Assembly (NCBI GenBank): GCA_017654935.2
Contig: CM065699.1
Span: 45,334,362-45,398,361 of the forward strand
Direction of reading: 5' to 3'
Origin: Phymorhynchus buccinoides
Taxonomy: Eukaryota > Mollusca > Gastropoda > Neogastropoda > Raphitomidae
Length of the DNA stretch: 64,000 bases
Positions 12,501 through 26,300 of the stretch are shown in pieces (position 1 is the stretch's first letter; each line of letters begins with the position of its first letter). A program made the translations under genes and the position numbers. The notes under the pieces are model-generated. The model worked only from the letters and a program-made list of their open reading frames with translations. It was not told the DNA's origin and did no database searches.

Positions 12501-15500
12501 GGGTCTAATTCAGAGTACACTCTGAACTGGAGGACCACAGTCAGTCAGGGCCTAATTCAGAGTACACTCTGAACTGGAGGACCACAGTCAGTCAGGGTCT
12601 AATTCAGAGTACACTGGGAACTGGAGGACAACAGTCAGTCAGGGTCTAATTCAGAGTACACTCTGAACTGGAGGACCACAGTCAGTCAGGGTCTAATTCA
12701 GAGTACACTCTGAACTGGAGGACCACAGTCAGTCAGGGTCTAATTCAGAGCACACTCTGAACTGGAGGACCACAGTCAGTCAGGGTCTAATTCAGAGTAC
12801 ACTCTGAACTGGAGGACCAGTCAGTCAGGGTCTAATTCAGAGTACACTCTGAACTGGAGGACCACAGTCAGTCAGGGTCTAATTCAGAGTACACTGGGAA
12901 CTGGAGGACCACAGTCAGTCAGGGCCTAATTCCAAGTATTCTCGGAACAGCAATTTCTGAGTCTGAATCCATGATAAAACTGACCTTGCCTTGATTGGAA
13001 CCAAGAACAAACTTAAGCAAACTACTGCAGAATTCTGTTCCCTTACCATTCTGTGCGTCCCCCCCAGCGGTGTCGGCGCATGTTTGGTGGACGCAGAAGC
13101 ACAGCTGTCCCAGGGTGGCGATGGCCGCCTTCTTGATGCCCACGGCGGGGTAATCCGACAGCTCCAGAACCTCCGTGTAGATCATCTCCAAGTAAGGCAG
13201 GAAGGCAAAGCTGAGCACCAACAACACAAGTGTAACCTATAAACAGTCTACATTTATCTACTAATGTTCTTCTTCTGTCAATTGGGGATGTTTATCCTGC
13301 CCCATGTCTTCGCTTAGACTGCTATTGGCGCACAGGATGTATGCTATGCGAGTTCGTGTCATCCATTCCACTGGCACAACACGGCCTACTGTATTTTACG
13401 GACTACAAGGCGATAGTTGTTTCCTAGACTGAGACCCCTGCGCCTTATAATGGGACTGATACTATAGTAAGAAAGTATAATAAAAAAAAAATTAAGGGGT
13501 GCGCCTTATAATCAGGTGTGCCTTGTAAAATACGGTACACCTACCGAATAGCAAAATGGGCTTCAACGTGTGGCAAGATCTTTGTGCATGCGTTCGCACA
13601 TAGAACCTAAGTCTCATCCGAAAGACTTTTCCCCAAACTGACGTCAGGTACTCATTTACACCCGAGTGGAGTGATGAAAATAGGAGTAAAGTGCCTTTCC
13701 CAATAGACACACCACTGTGACTCGAGTTGGATTTGAACCCGGACTCTCAAACCTGACGGATTACGAACCAGAGCTCTTACCAACTGAGCGACACTGGCTT
13801 TATGAACGTTTGATATACTAGGGCAGGAACGCAATATTGGTCAAGCAAAAGAGTAAGCTATTGTAAACCATTACATTCACCCTCATACTAAATTAATGTT
13901 TCATACCGCCGTGCGCAAAACAAAGAGACGTAAGTGGAAAGGCGTCACTTCACATGAGGAAAGGAAAGGAAGACTCAACATTTCAGCTCAAAATATGTCA
14001 TTTTTTATTCGCTTAGCGTCACTACCGGTGTTTTGCCTTTGGAAATTGTTGTTTTACAGCTTTGTTAGATGAAGCATCTTGTCTTGATCAACTGGCAAGT
14101 CCAACACATCAAAGTTGACCAATTTTTGAAGAAAAAAAGAAGGCTGTTAAGTTTCTGGGTACTTTTGAATTAAGTTGATAAATTCAACACTTTTTACATG
14201 CCGACTTAACAAAGGAGAATAATTTATTGTTTCCATGCATTTTGTTTGCATTTTTCATTCATGTCTGCAGTCAAATCGCTGATTGAACACAAAGAAATTG
14301 AAAAAACGGAAGTGCTTTAACAAGGGAAACAACTCGCAGGATGAAAGCATTCTGTGGTAAAAAGTTATACCTGAGGTTTGTACCTTACACCGTGAAGCGA
14401 CTGTAGTGGTGACCCATTTGAGTACAATGTTCAGCGGAAGCGACTAGTCTTGTCCCGTCGCCAATGTGTTAATAATTTTCAACCAATGAGATTACTTCTT
14501 ATCCACTTTTTACGATGGCAATAAATGGAAATGAGTACCTACCCCTCTCTTTATCATGCTTTTCTGCAAAACATCATTAACCACTTCACTGCCCAGTCAT
14601 GGATATTTCCGTCAACTTCCGGTAACCTATAAACTGCCCCGTCACGGAAATATCCGTCATAGGGTTATTCAAAGAGTTTCCCTTTTTCTATCCATACGCT
14701 TTTCGCAGTATGTTTGAATGCATGTGAGTGTTCTCAAATGATACTATATTCAATTCCCTTTCAGAAAAGCATAGGTTATATGCACTTTTATTTAGAAATT
14801 TTTGCGATAGACTGGGCAACCTAAAACGGCTTGGCAAATAGTTGCCCCGGAACCGGAAACGGGCTTGGCAGTGAAGGGGTTAACCTTCTTGCATTCGCAT
14901 TTGTTACAGAAAAAACTTCTAGTGTTCAGATTCTTTCATACATTTTCAGGAAAATCTGTTTTTTAAAGCACACAGAGCGCCATACAGTTACTATCACATC
15001 ACTGCAAGTGAGAAGCTTCTTCATAGTGTGTGTATTGACAAGCTAGATTAAACTTAGTGCGTGACGGAAATGCCATCAGAGGGGGTCTCAGACTGGGGGC
15101 AAGCTATGGGCGGTTTGAATACACAGAGGCAACTTCCAGCTAGGCGGTTTTGGTCGGAGTAAATGCAAGAGGGTTAATTGGCCTGTAATAAAAAAAATTT
15201 GCTTTGGAACTTAAACAAACGTTAGCTTTTATATTATAAATGCCATAAATTTTCAAAACTGTACCGTTGGGCACTTTTACAAAAAATATATATTTTTTTT
15301 AATGTAATGAATGCAAACTGGGCTAGTGTTGAACGGTTGCGAAGGGGATCAATGGGCCAGAGTTGAACGAGTTAATCAGACGCTCACCTGGTGTTCTGCG
15401 CCAGTTCTCCCAGAGCAACGCAGGCGTCCTCCTTCTCCTCCAGGTAGGCGTTCTCCACACTGATCCTGCCCACACACCCCACACTTCAACACACACCGTT

Positions 15501-16510
15501 AGCACCCCCCTGTTCTCCACACTGATCCTGCCCACACACCCCACACTTCAACACACACCGTTAGCACCCCCCTGTTCTCCACACTGATCCTGCCCACACA
15601 CCCCACACTTCAACACACACCGTTAGCACCCCCCTGTTCTCCACACTGATCCTGCCCACACCCCCCCCCACACACTTCAACACACACCGTTAGCACCCCC
15701 CTGTTCTCCACACTGATCCTGCCCACACCCCACACTTCAACACACACCGTTAGCACCCCCCTGTTCTCCACACTGATCCTGCCCACACCCCACACTTCAA
15801 CACACACCGTTAGCACCCCCCTGTTCTCCACACTGATCCTGCCCACACACCCCACACTTCAACACACACCGTTAGCACCCCCCTGTTCTCCACACTGATC
15901 CTGCCCCCCCACACTTCAATACACACCGTTAGCACCCCCCTGTTCTCCACACTGATCCTGCCCACACCCCACACTTCAACACACACCGTTAGCACCCCCC
16001 TGTTCTCCACACTGATCCTGCCCACACCCCACACTTCAACACACACCGTTAGCACCCCCCTGTTCTCCACACTGATCCTGCCCACACACCCCACACTTCA
16101 ACACACACCGTTAGCACCCCCCTGTTCTCCACACTGATCCTGCCCACACCCCACACTTCAACACACACCGTTAGCACCCCCCTGTTCTCCACACTGATCC
16201 TGCCCACACCCCACACTTCAACACACACCGTTAGCACCCACTGTCAGGGTTAATGAATGCACTTCATAACTTCATTCTGTTGGTAACTTATGACCACAAT
16301 TGGTGTCCTGCCAACGTAATGGATGCAGATCAGTTTTGTGTGTGCATGTTTTAAAAAACCACTTGGTTATCACTTAAAGATCAAAATATTTGCTTTTGAT
16401 AATAGTGATTTTTGCTTGGCTATCACCTTAGAGAACAAAAAGACAAGAAACGAATAAACAAAACCCCATATAAATCCAAACATCCAAAGGTAAAAAGAGA
16501 AAACGAGAGG

Positions 16511-16604
<94 letters not shown>

Positions 16605-17338
16605 CACATTTTGAATTTAAAATATAAATCTCTATTTACCATATTTTACGGACTATAAGGCAGCCCTCTACGATTGCTTTTTTGACTCAATCGCCAATGG
16701 CTAGTAAACCAAAATTTTTAGTCGCCAGCACGTATTTTGGGAACAAAAAAAAGGGTAACCCCCCCCCCCCCCCCCCCTGCATTTCTCGGTTAATTCCATT
16801 TTTCTGTTTTTGCCTTTCTTACCAAACATAAAACTGTATTTTATGAACCTTTTCAGCTAATTATCTTTTTGAATAATAACCCTAACCCTAACCCCCCCCC
16901 CCCCCCCCCAAACGAACCACAACTGACCCCCCCCCCCAGTACATAGGGGGGGGGGGGGGGGGGGGGGGTGTCCCTATTATATAATGGCCTTTATCATGAC
17001 TGCAATTAATTATTGAACAAATTCCTCGTCAGTGTTGGCACCAAGCACACTATCATAGATTATATAATGGCCTTTATCATGACTGCAATTAATTATTGAC
17101 AAATTCCTCGTCAGTGTACTGCAGTACATAGGGGGGGGGGGGGGTCCCTATTATATAATGGCCTTTATCATGACTGCAATTAATTATTGAACAAATTCCT
17201 CGTCAGTGTTGGCACCAAGCACACTATCATAGGGGGGGGGGGGGGGGGGGGTCCCTATTATATAATGGCCTTTATCATGACTGCAATTAATTATTGAACA
17301 AATTCCTCGTCAGTGTTGGCACCAAGCACACTATCATA

Positions 17339-17381
<43 letters not shown>

Positions 17382-20300
17382 GGGGGGTCCCTATTATATA
17401 ATGGCCCTTATCATGATCATGAACAAATTCCTCGTGCAATTAATTATTGAACAAATTCCTCGTCAGTGTTGGCACCAAGCACACTATCATAGGGGGGGGT
17501 CCCTATTATATAATGACCTTTATCATGACTGCAATTAATTATTGAACAAAGATAATTCCTCGTCAGTGTTGGCACCAAGCACACTATCAGTGTCACGACA
17601 CACGTATCGTCTGCTTTTTGAGTGTGCAGTCAGATATTCCCTCTTGAGAGTTTATCAGTTACACATCCGGAAACAAAGTCTGTATTACCAGCGCTGCTGT
17701 GAGCCTTAGCTTAGCCTTAGGCTGCTCAGAATCTGATGAAACCCTACCTAGATCATTTTGCTTATCATCGTGCTTGTCTGACTAATTACTGGTAGTTCTG
17801 CCTTGTTGGTTTATTGCAACAGCGAAAAAATGCAGATTTCTGTTCAGGTTGGTTTCTCTTTCGACTCGCCATTTTCCAAGAAAGTCACGGCTGCAGCAGT
17901 TGATAAAGAAAGCGTCTGCAACCATTGTCCGCGAAAGCGAAGCATTCTGATTGGCTGTACAGATACGTGTGGGCTCGAGCCTTGCACGCTGACTTTAGCT
18001 GAGACAGGGATAGCGATGCCTTTGCAGCCAAATTCCCGCCTCATGCGTTGCCGACTCAACTAGGCCTACCTGCCTGCAGGGATTCCCCGAAGAGCCTGGC
18101 GAGCGGCAGTCAGATATTGTACTGGCCATTGGCGATTGATTTACATTTATTCAGTCGCCAGGACAAAATTTAAATCGCCAATGCGAGTGATTTACTCGCA
18201 TTGTAGAGGGCTGTAAGGTGATACTTTTCCCCCAGACTGAGACCCTTGAGCCTGTAATGTGACTGATAAAATAGTAAGGAAATATAATAACACTGAATTT
18301 TGTGTAAAATTTGGGGGTTGACCTTATAGTCTGAAAAATATGGTATATGCTATTTTAAACTTCTAATGTGATAGCTCTAAAATGATGGTTGCTTTAGACA
18401 AGCCAGGAAACATAATATTTCAAGACAATTTTTTTTCAGATTGAGTCTAACAGGTTTCTTTAATATTTTATAATAATAAAGAAGAAAGTTTCTCAAATTT
18501 TCTCTGGCAGCAAAAGAGTTAAAGGGAATTGACAGGCTCTCCTTGAATCAGAGCACAAAGCTAACGCATGACATGCTCAATTTGTTAAAAATATGATCTG
18601 TAGGCAGAAGCTGCTGTAAAAAAATAAACAAGGTAAATCTTCAAGGTCAAGGTCAGCCCAGTCATGAATATCGAAAGGAACCTTCCTTTTCAAGATGTGT
18701 ACCCCTCTACCAACTTTTGATTAAAAACAGACAGACATAGACCCGATCACAATATCTGTCCTCTTGTTGGATAGCAACTAAATTCATGCACATAGCGAGC
18801 AGAGAAGCGCCCCTACACATGGGGAGGAGGGGGGGGGGGGGGGGAGACAGGCAGGGAGGGCAGGCAGGGAGGACTCACCCTTCCAACTTCATGGCTTCGC
18901 TGTCCTCCTCCCCGTCACTGTCCTGGATGTCCTCCTCATCCTCCAGAGCCTCCTCATTGAAGATGGCCACTGGCTCTGCGTCCTCCTTGTAGTGAGCCTA
19001 CAGAGAAACCAACATCACTGATAAAATATCATAATGTACAATCTCCTCATTGAAGATGGCCACCGGCTCTGCATCCTTGTAGTGAGCCTACAGAGAAACC
19101 AACATCACTATAATGTACAATCTCCTCATTGAAGATGGCCACCGGCTCTGCATCCTTGTAGTGAGCCTACAGAGAAACCAACATCACTATAATGTACAAT
19201 ATCCTCATTGAAGATGGCCACCGGCTCTGCATCCTTGTAGTGAGCCTACAGAGAAACCAACATCACTATAATGTACAATCTCCTCATTGAAGATGGCCAC
19301 CGGCTCTGCATCCTTGTAGTGAGCCTACAGAGAAACCAACATCACTATAATGTACAATCTCCTCATTGAAGATGGCCACCGGCTCTGCGTCCTCCTTGTA
19401 GTGAGCCTACAGAGAAAGCAACATTTCACTATGGGTTGTACTTTTTTGATGTCTTAGGAAAGTGAAGGCTCTTTTTTCTTTCAGCTTTTTCAATCCTGAA
19501 ATTTCCACATCCTCCAGGGACCTCCTTCAGACATACCCACAGACACCTCTGATATGCTATGTCATCTCCACATCCTACAGACATACCCACAGACACCTCT
19601 GATATACTATGTCATCTCCACATCCTCCAGGGACCTCCTTCAGACATACCCACAGACACCTCTGATATGCTATGTCATCTCCACATCCTTCAGACATACC
19701 CACAGACACCTCTGATATGCTATGTCATCTCCACATCCTCCAGGGTCATCTCCTTCAGACATACCCACAGACACCTCTGATATGCTATGTCATCTCCACA
19801 TCCTTCAGACATACCCACAGACACCTCTGATATGCTATGTCATCTCCACATCCTTCAGACATACCCACAGACACCTCTGATATGCTATGTCATCTCCACA
19901 TCCTTCAGACATACCCAGACACCTCTGATATGCTATGTCATCTCCACATCCTTCAGACATACCCAGACATCTCTGATATGCTATGTCATCTCCACAATGC
20001 ATCCTTCAGACATACCCAGACACCTCTGATATGCTATGTCATCTCCACATCCTTCAGACATACCCAGACACCTCTGATATGTGTACAGCTCCGGTACTGG
20101 GTACAACTGACAGTGGGTTAATAAATTGTTTTATTTCTGGCAGTACTTAATGTTGAAAAATATTTCAGTTTGATCATTCTGTGGATGAAATATTTAAGAA
20201 TCTAGCAAGATCAAGCCAAAGGCTTTAAACCTTTTCACTTGACTTTTAGTTTTAAAAAAATCGCCAAAAACAGGCAGAAAATGACATCCATTTTGCTGCA

Positions 20301-23300
20301 TCTCTGACTAGCCCACTTTGGGGGCATAATACACGGTTTTGGATGCCTTTGGAAAAATAATTCATGGGTAGATTAAAAGAATCAGGACCAAAAAACTACC
20401 CCATGTTACTGTGTATGATCAAGAACGATCGATAAAGAAGATTTGTGGTGACAAAGTTTGTCTTGCGCTCATAACACGTCGCGTCACGGCCTAGCTTTCA
20501 AAGCAGACGATGCTTCTTTCAAGCCAGCACAATACAATACGTCAATCCAACGTTCCAACAATCTAGCCGCCTATAGAGAGCAAAACGGAACAGTGAAATC
20601 ACTTCAAAAATGAGCGCAGACAAACTTGTATGCCCAATTTTTAATCATTCAAGTTTTGTGTCCCGGTCGTTATGAGCGCAAGACTCAACTTTTGCTGAAA
20701 GCTGAATCAACTTGTAGCCGATTTTTTGCTAACATCATGAATTTGGGTACACAAATATGTGACATCACTATTTTTTGCCATGTTGACTACGTCAACGGAA
20801 ACAGTTAACCGTTTTGAATTGTGGTGTCACACACTTCCATGCTTGGTTATGAGCGCAAGACTATCAAATTTTTTGCAGAAATCTTATCAATCCTCAGCAG
20901 CAGAATAAAATTGTTTATACCAAGTTTTGAATATTTTGCTCAGAGCCATCAATAGCCTGTTACCTAACATAAAACTTGATATAACAACCTTGAAACACTC
21001 AAACAATCTGATACCAATCTCTGTCTTCACTGTGCGTGTATGTGGTGTCCCAGTTATGAGTGGAAGATAAATCATTGAAACATATTGTCCTGTAAATCAG
21101 TATTAGTTGGAAGCTAAGCCAACACATACATTTCAAATATAAATTTCAATAATGATAATGAATAAAAGCAATATGATACCAATCTCTGTCTTAAATGTAT
21201 TGTTCAAATGTGGTGTCCCAGTTATGAGCAACGTGGTGTCCCAGTTATGAGCAACGTGGTGTCCCAGTTATGAGCAACGTGGTGTCACAGTTATGAGCAA
21301 CGTGGTGTCCCAGTTATGAGCAACGTGGTGTCCCAGTTATGAGCAACGTGGTGTCCCAGTTATGAGCAAAGTGGTGTCCCAGTTATGAGCAACGTGGTGT
21401 CCCAGTTATGAGCAAAGTGGTGTCCCAGTTATGAGCAAAGTGGTGTCCCAGTTATGAGCAAAGTGGTGTCCCAGTTATGAGCAAAGTGGTGTCCCAGTTA
21501 TGAGCAAAGTGGTGTCCCAGTTATGAGCAACGTGGTGTCCCAGTTATGAGCAATGTGGTGTCCCAGTTATGAGCAAAGTGGTGTCCCAGTTATGAGCAAC
21601 GTGGTGTCCCAGTTATGAGCAACGTGGTGTCCCAGTTATGAGCAATGTGGTGTCCCAGTTATGAGCAAAGTGGTGTCCCAGTTATGAGCAACGTGGTGTC
21701 ACAGTTATGAGCAACGTGGTGTCCCAGTTATGAGCAACGTGGTGTCCCAGTTATGAGCAACGTGGTGTCCCAGTTATGAGCAACGTGGTGTCCCAGTTAT
21801 GAGCAACGTGGTGTCCCAGTTATGAGCAACGTGGTGTCCCAGTTATGAGCAACGTGGTGTCCCAGTTATGAGCAACGTGGTGTCCCAGTTATGAGCAACG
21901 TGGTGTCCCAGTTATGAGCAAAGTGGTGTCCCAGTTATGAGCAACGTGGTGTCCCAGTTATGAGCAATGTGGTGTCCCAGTTATGAGCAAAGTGGTGTCC
22001 CAGTTATGAGCAACGTGGTGTCCCAGTTATGAGCAACGTGGTGTCCCAGTTATGAGCAACGTGGTGTCCCAGTTATGAGCAACGTGGTGTCCCAGTTATG
22101 AGCAACGTGGTGTCCCAGTTATGAGCAAAGTGGTGTCCCAGTTATGAGCAACGTGGTGTCACAGTTATGAGCAACGTGGTGTCCCAGTTATGAGCAACGT
22201 GGTGTCCCAGTTATGAGCAAAGTGGTGTCCCAGTTATGAGCAACGTGGTGTCCCAGTTATGAGCAAAGTGGTGTCCCAGTTATGAGCAACGTGGTGTCCC
22301 AGTTATGAGCAACGTGGTGTCCCAGTTATGAGCAACGTGGTGTCCCAGTTATGAGCAACGTGGTGTCCCAGTTATGAGCAACGTGGTGTCCCAGTTATGA
22401 GCAACGTGGTGTCCCAGTTATGAGCAACGTGGTGTCCCAGTTATGAGCAATGTGGTGTCCCAGTTATGAGCAACGTGGTGTCCCAGTTATGAGCAACGTG
22501 GTGTCCCAGTTATGAGCAATGTGGTGTCCCAGTTATGAGCAACGTGGTGTCCCAGTTATGAGCAACGTGGTGTCCCAGTTATGAGCAACGTGGTGTCCCA
22601 GTTATGAGCAACGTGGTGTCCCAGTTATGAGCAACGTGGTGTCCCAGTTATGAGCAACGTGGTGTCACAGTTATGAGCAACGTGGTGTCCCAGTTATGAG
22701 CAATGTGGTGTCCCAGTTATGAGCAACGTGGTGTCCCAGTTATGAGCAACGTGGTGTCCCAGTTATGAGCAACGTGGTGTCCCAGTTATGAGCAATGTGG
22801 TGTCCCAGTTATGAGCAACGTGGTGTCCCAGTTATGAGCAAAGTGGTGTCCCAGTTATGAGCAATGTGGTGTCCCAGTTATGAGCAACGTGGTGTCCCAG
22901 TTATGAGCAAAGTGGTGTCCCAGTTATGAGCAAAGTGGTGTCCCAGTTATGAGCAACGTGGTGTCCCAGTTATGAGCAACGTGGTGTCACAGTTATGAGC
23001 AACGTGGTGTCCCAGTTATGAGCAAAGTGGTGTCCCAGTTATGAGCAACGTGGTGTCCCAGTTATGAGCAATGTGGTGTCCCAGTTATGAGCAACGTGGT
23101 GTCCCAGTTATGAGCAACGTGGTGTCCCAGTTATGAGCAACGTGGTGTCCCAGTTATGAGCAACGTGGTGTCCCAGTTATGAGCAACGTGGTGTCCCAGT
23201 TATGAGCAATGTGGTGTCCCAGTTATGAGCAACGTGGTGTCCCAGTTATGAGCAACGTGGTGTCACAGTTATGAGCAACGTGGTGTCCCAGTTATGAGCA

Positions 23301-26300
23301 ACGTGGTGTCCCAGTTATGAGCAAAGTGGTGTCCCAGTTATGAGCAACGTGGTGTCACAGTTATGAGCAACGTGGTGTCCCAGTTATGAGCAACGTGGTG
23401 TCCCAGTTATGAGCAAAGTGGTGTCCCAGTTATGAGCAACGTGGTGTCCCAGTTATGAGCAAAGTGGTGTCCCAGTTATGAGCAACGTGGTGTCCCAGTT
23501 ATGAGCAACGTGGTGTCCCAGTTATGAGCAATGTGGTGTCCCAGTTATGAGCAACGTGGTGTCCCAGTTATGAGCGGAAGATAAATCATTGAAACACATT
23601 GTCCTGTAAATCAACTATTAGTTGGAACCTAAGCCAACACATGCATTTCAAATATAAATTTCAATAATGATATGAATAAAAGCAATATGGAATAAATCTC
23701 TGTCTTCAATGTATTGTTCAAACATGGTTATGAGCAATGCAGTGTCCCAGTTATGAGCGGAAGATAAATCATTGAAACACATTATCCTGTAATATGTGGA
23801 ACCTAAAGCCAACACATGCACTTCAAATATGAATTTCAATAATGATACTGAAGAAAAGCAATATGATACCAATCCCTGTCTTCAATATGTGTTTGCTTGA
23901 ATCTGGTGTCCCAGTTATAAGCAATGGGGTGTCCCAGTTATGAGCAGAAGATAAATCAATTAAATCATTGAAACACATTGTCCTGTAAATCAGATATTAG
24001 TTGGAAGTTAAGCCAACATGTGCATTTCAAATATAAATTTTAATAATGACACTGAATAAAAGCAATATGACACCAATCTGTCTTCACAGTGTGTTTGTTC
24101 GAATCTGGTGTCCCAGTGGCGTTATGAGCAGAAGATAAATCATTGAAACACATTGTCCCGTAAATCAGCTATAAGTTGGAAGCTAAGCCAACACATGCAT
24201 TTCAAATATAAATTTGAACAATGATAACTCAGATACTGAATAAAAGCAGTCTGATACCAATTTGGTGTTTGTTTGTATGTGGCGTCCCAGTTATGAGCGG
24301 AAGATAAATCATTGAAACTCATTATCCTGTAAAGTAGCTAGCACTAAAAAACAAAACTAACACACAAATTTCTTTATATTTCAGAAAATTTTATTCTGCA
24401 AAGTCAGTTTTTGGACTACAGTCATTTCACATACATGAAATGAAAAGTAGTTACTTGAATCTTCTGCTCATAACGGTGTCCCAATTTTCATATGTTCAGA
24501 TATTTAAGTTAACAAATTCTCCATAATAATGTTTGTTAATTTGGGATGTTTTTCATATCCTTAACATGCAAAACATTCATTTTGAGCTGTGCACTTCAAA
24601 ACGTGGCCATATTATGCATCATTAGGACACCAAGTTATGAGCAGAAGTTTTGTGTCATCTGCATTTCAATTCGTCATAAAAGTAAAACCACAAATGTTCT
24701 TGCTCCTAAAATCACTGAAAACAACAGAAGAGAAGCCAGTCTTCAAACCAACATAAATTTAACCATGTGTTTTGATTTTTAAATTTCAGTCTTAATGTCA
24801 CACTATTTGTACCAGTATCAGAGCTGTACACATATACTATGTCATCTCCACATCATTCAGACACCTCTGATATGCTATGTCATCTCCACATCCTTCAGAC
24901 ATACCCAGACACCTCTGATATACTATGTCATCTCCACATCCTTCAGACACCTCTGATATGCTATGTCATCTCCACATCCTTCAGACACCTCTGATATGCT
25001 ATGTCATCTCCACATCCTTCAGACATACCCAGACACCTCTGATATGCTATGTCATCTCCACATCCTTCAGACATACCCACAGACACCTCTGATATGCTAT
25101 GTCATCTCCACATCCTTCAGACATACCCACAGACACCTCTGATATGCTATGTCATCTCCACATCCTTCAGACATACCCACAGACACCTCTGATATACTAT
25201 GTCATCTCCACATCCTTCAGACATACCCACAGACACCTCTGATATGCTATGTCATCTCCACATCCTTCAGACATACCCACAGACACTTCTGATATGCTAT
25301 GTCATCTCCACATCCTTCAGACATACCCACAGACACCTCTGATATGCTATGTCATCTCCACATCCTTCAGACATACCCACAGACACCTCTGATATACTAT
25401 GTCATCTCCACATCCTTCAGACATACCCAGACACCTCTGATATATATACTATGTCATCTCCACATCCTTCAGACATACCCACAGACACTTCTGATATGCT
25501 ATGTCATCTCCACATCCTTCAGACATACCCAGACACCTCTGATATGCTATGTCATCTCCACATCCTTCAGACATACCCAAACACCTCTGATATGCTATGT
25601 CATCTCCACATCCTTCAGACATACCCAGACACCTCTGATATGCTATGTCATCTCCACATCCTCCTGGGGCCTCCTTGTTGAACAGGACCATGGGTTCTGC
25701 GTCTGAACTCTTCTAGCACCATGGGCGAACACATTCGCCCAAGACATCACTCTACATACACTCCAACCAAATGCAAAGACACTCACTGCCAAGCACCCTG
25801 CCATGCATTTGTCTGCTTCTTAAGAGCTTTTGTCACAGTTTCTGTCGTTAAAACAATGCATGCGCACTCCCAAAAAAAAAAGTTGCTTCTCTCTTGCCGG
25901 CTGAGATGCAACGGACAATCAAGAGTGCTAAAACATATGCCGCTAGAAGAGTTAAGTTGTAGTGAGCCTACACAGTGCACAATGCCAAACACTCAATTCA
26001 GTTCAGGGCACACCAATATTCCTGCACATCTTAGGAGGTTCTAAATAATCACAATAATGGGTCCGCTGACGTTGATTCCCATGTTAAGCACTTCTTTTTC
26101 TCTTTTCTTTTGCCTTCTCACGTCATATTTTTACTATAACAAACTTAACACCAACAACATTAGCACAAAGCGGGAATGTAGTTTGACTATTCCCACTCCT
26201 ACCAAATATCATTAGAAAATCTTCAGAATGAATGAAAAAGAGCGACTGATTGCTACTCACGGTGATTCCTGTGGATGACAAAGAGCGACTGATTGCTTGC

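Larger units (their letters stand above)
16639..18343. mobile_element. MITE family T copy, host of a nested element
   Basis: Left end CCATATTTTACGGACTATAA at 16639, right end ..CTTATAGTCTGAAAAATATGG at 18343, TA on each side. Split by the element at 16661-18213. Confidence 0.65.
20080..24832. mobile_element. Large non-autonomous element with internal 23-bp array
   Basis: Terminal inverted repeats TGTGTACAGCTCCGGTACTG and (reverse of right end) TGTGTACAGCTCTGATACTG, continuing to GTACAA, with TA at 20078-20079 and 24833-24834. Removing it restores a normal 50-bp array unit (ctctgaTAtactatgtc). 4,753 bp; no transposase-like ORF. Outer parts repeat ttatgagcgcaaga-type motifs in both orientations. 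Confidence 0.85.

Noticed and set aside
13735..13800. tRNA gene on the minus strand
   Set aside because: The A and B boxes belong to the head of a SINE that continues into a body shared with 62208-62570; the acceptor stem does not close convincingly.
16412..16627. ORF rich in RERE repeats
   Set aside because: Translation of the (GA)n microsatellite only.
16878..16896. Telomere-type repeat (three TAACCC units)
   Set aside because: Only about three units, next to C runs inside an element; no evidence of a chromosome end or interstitial telomere block.
17803..18063. 86-codon ORF as a host gene
   Set aside because: Lies within a CAG..CTG element, has an equally long opposite-strand ORF and no recognisable domain; treated as element interior.
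20626..21075. Small ORFs at the left side of the 20080-24832 element as transposase
   Set aside because: No transposase motif, short, and overlapping on both strands.
21207..23576. CRISPR-like regular repeat array
   Set aside because: Units are contiguous without spacers, in a eukaryotic intron and inside a transposable element; it is a satellite.
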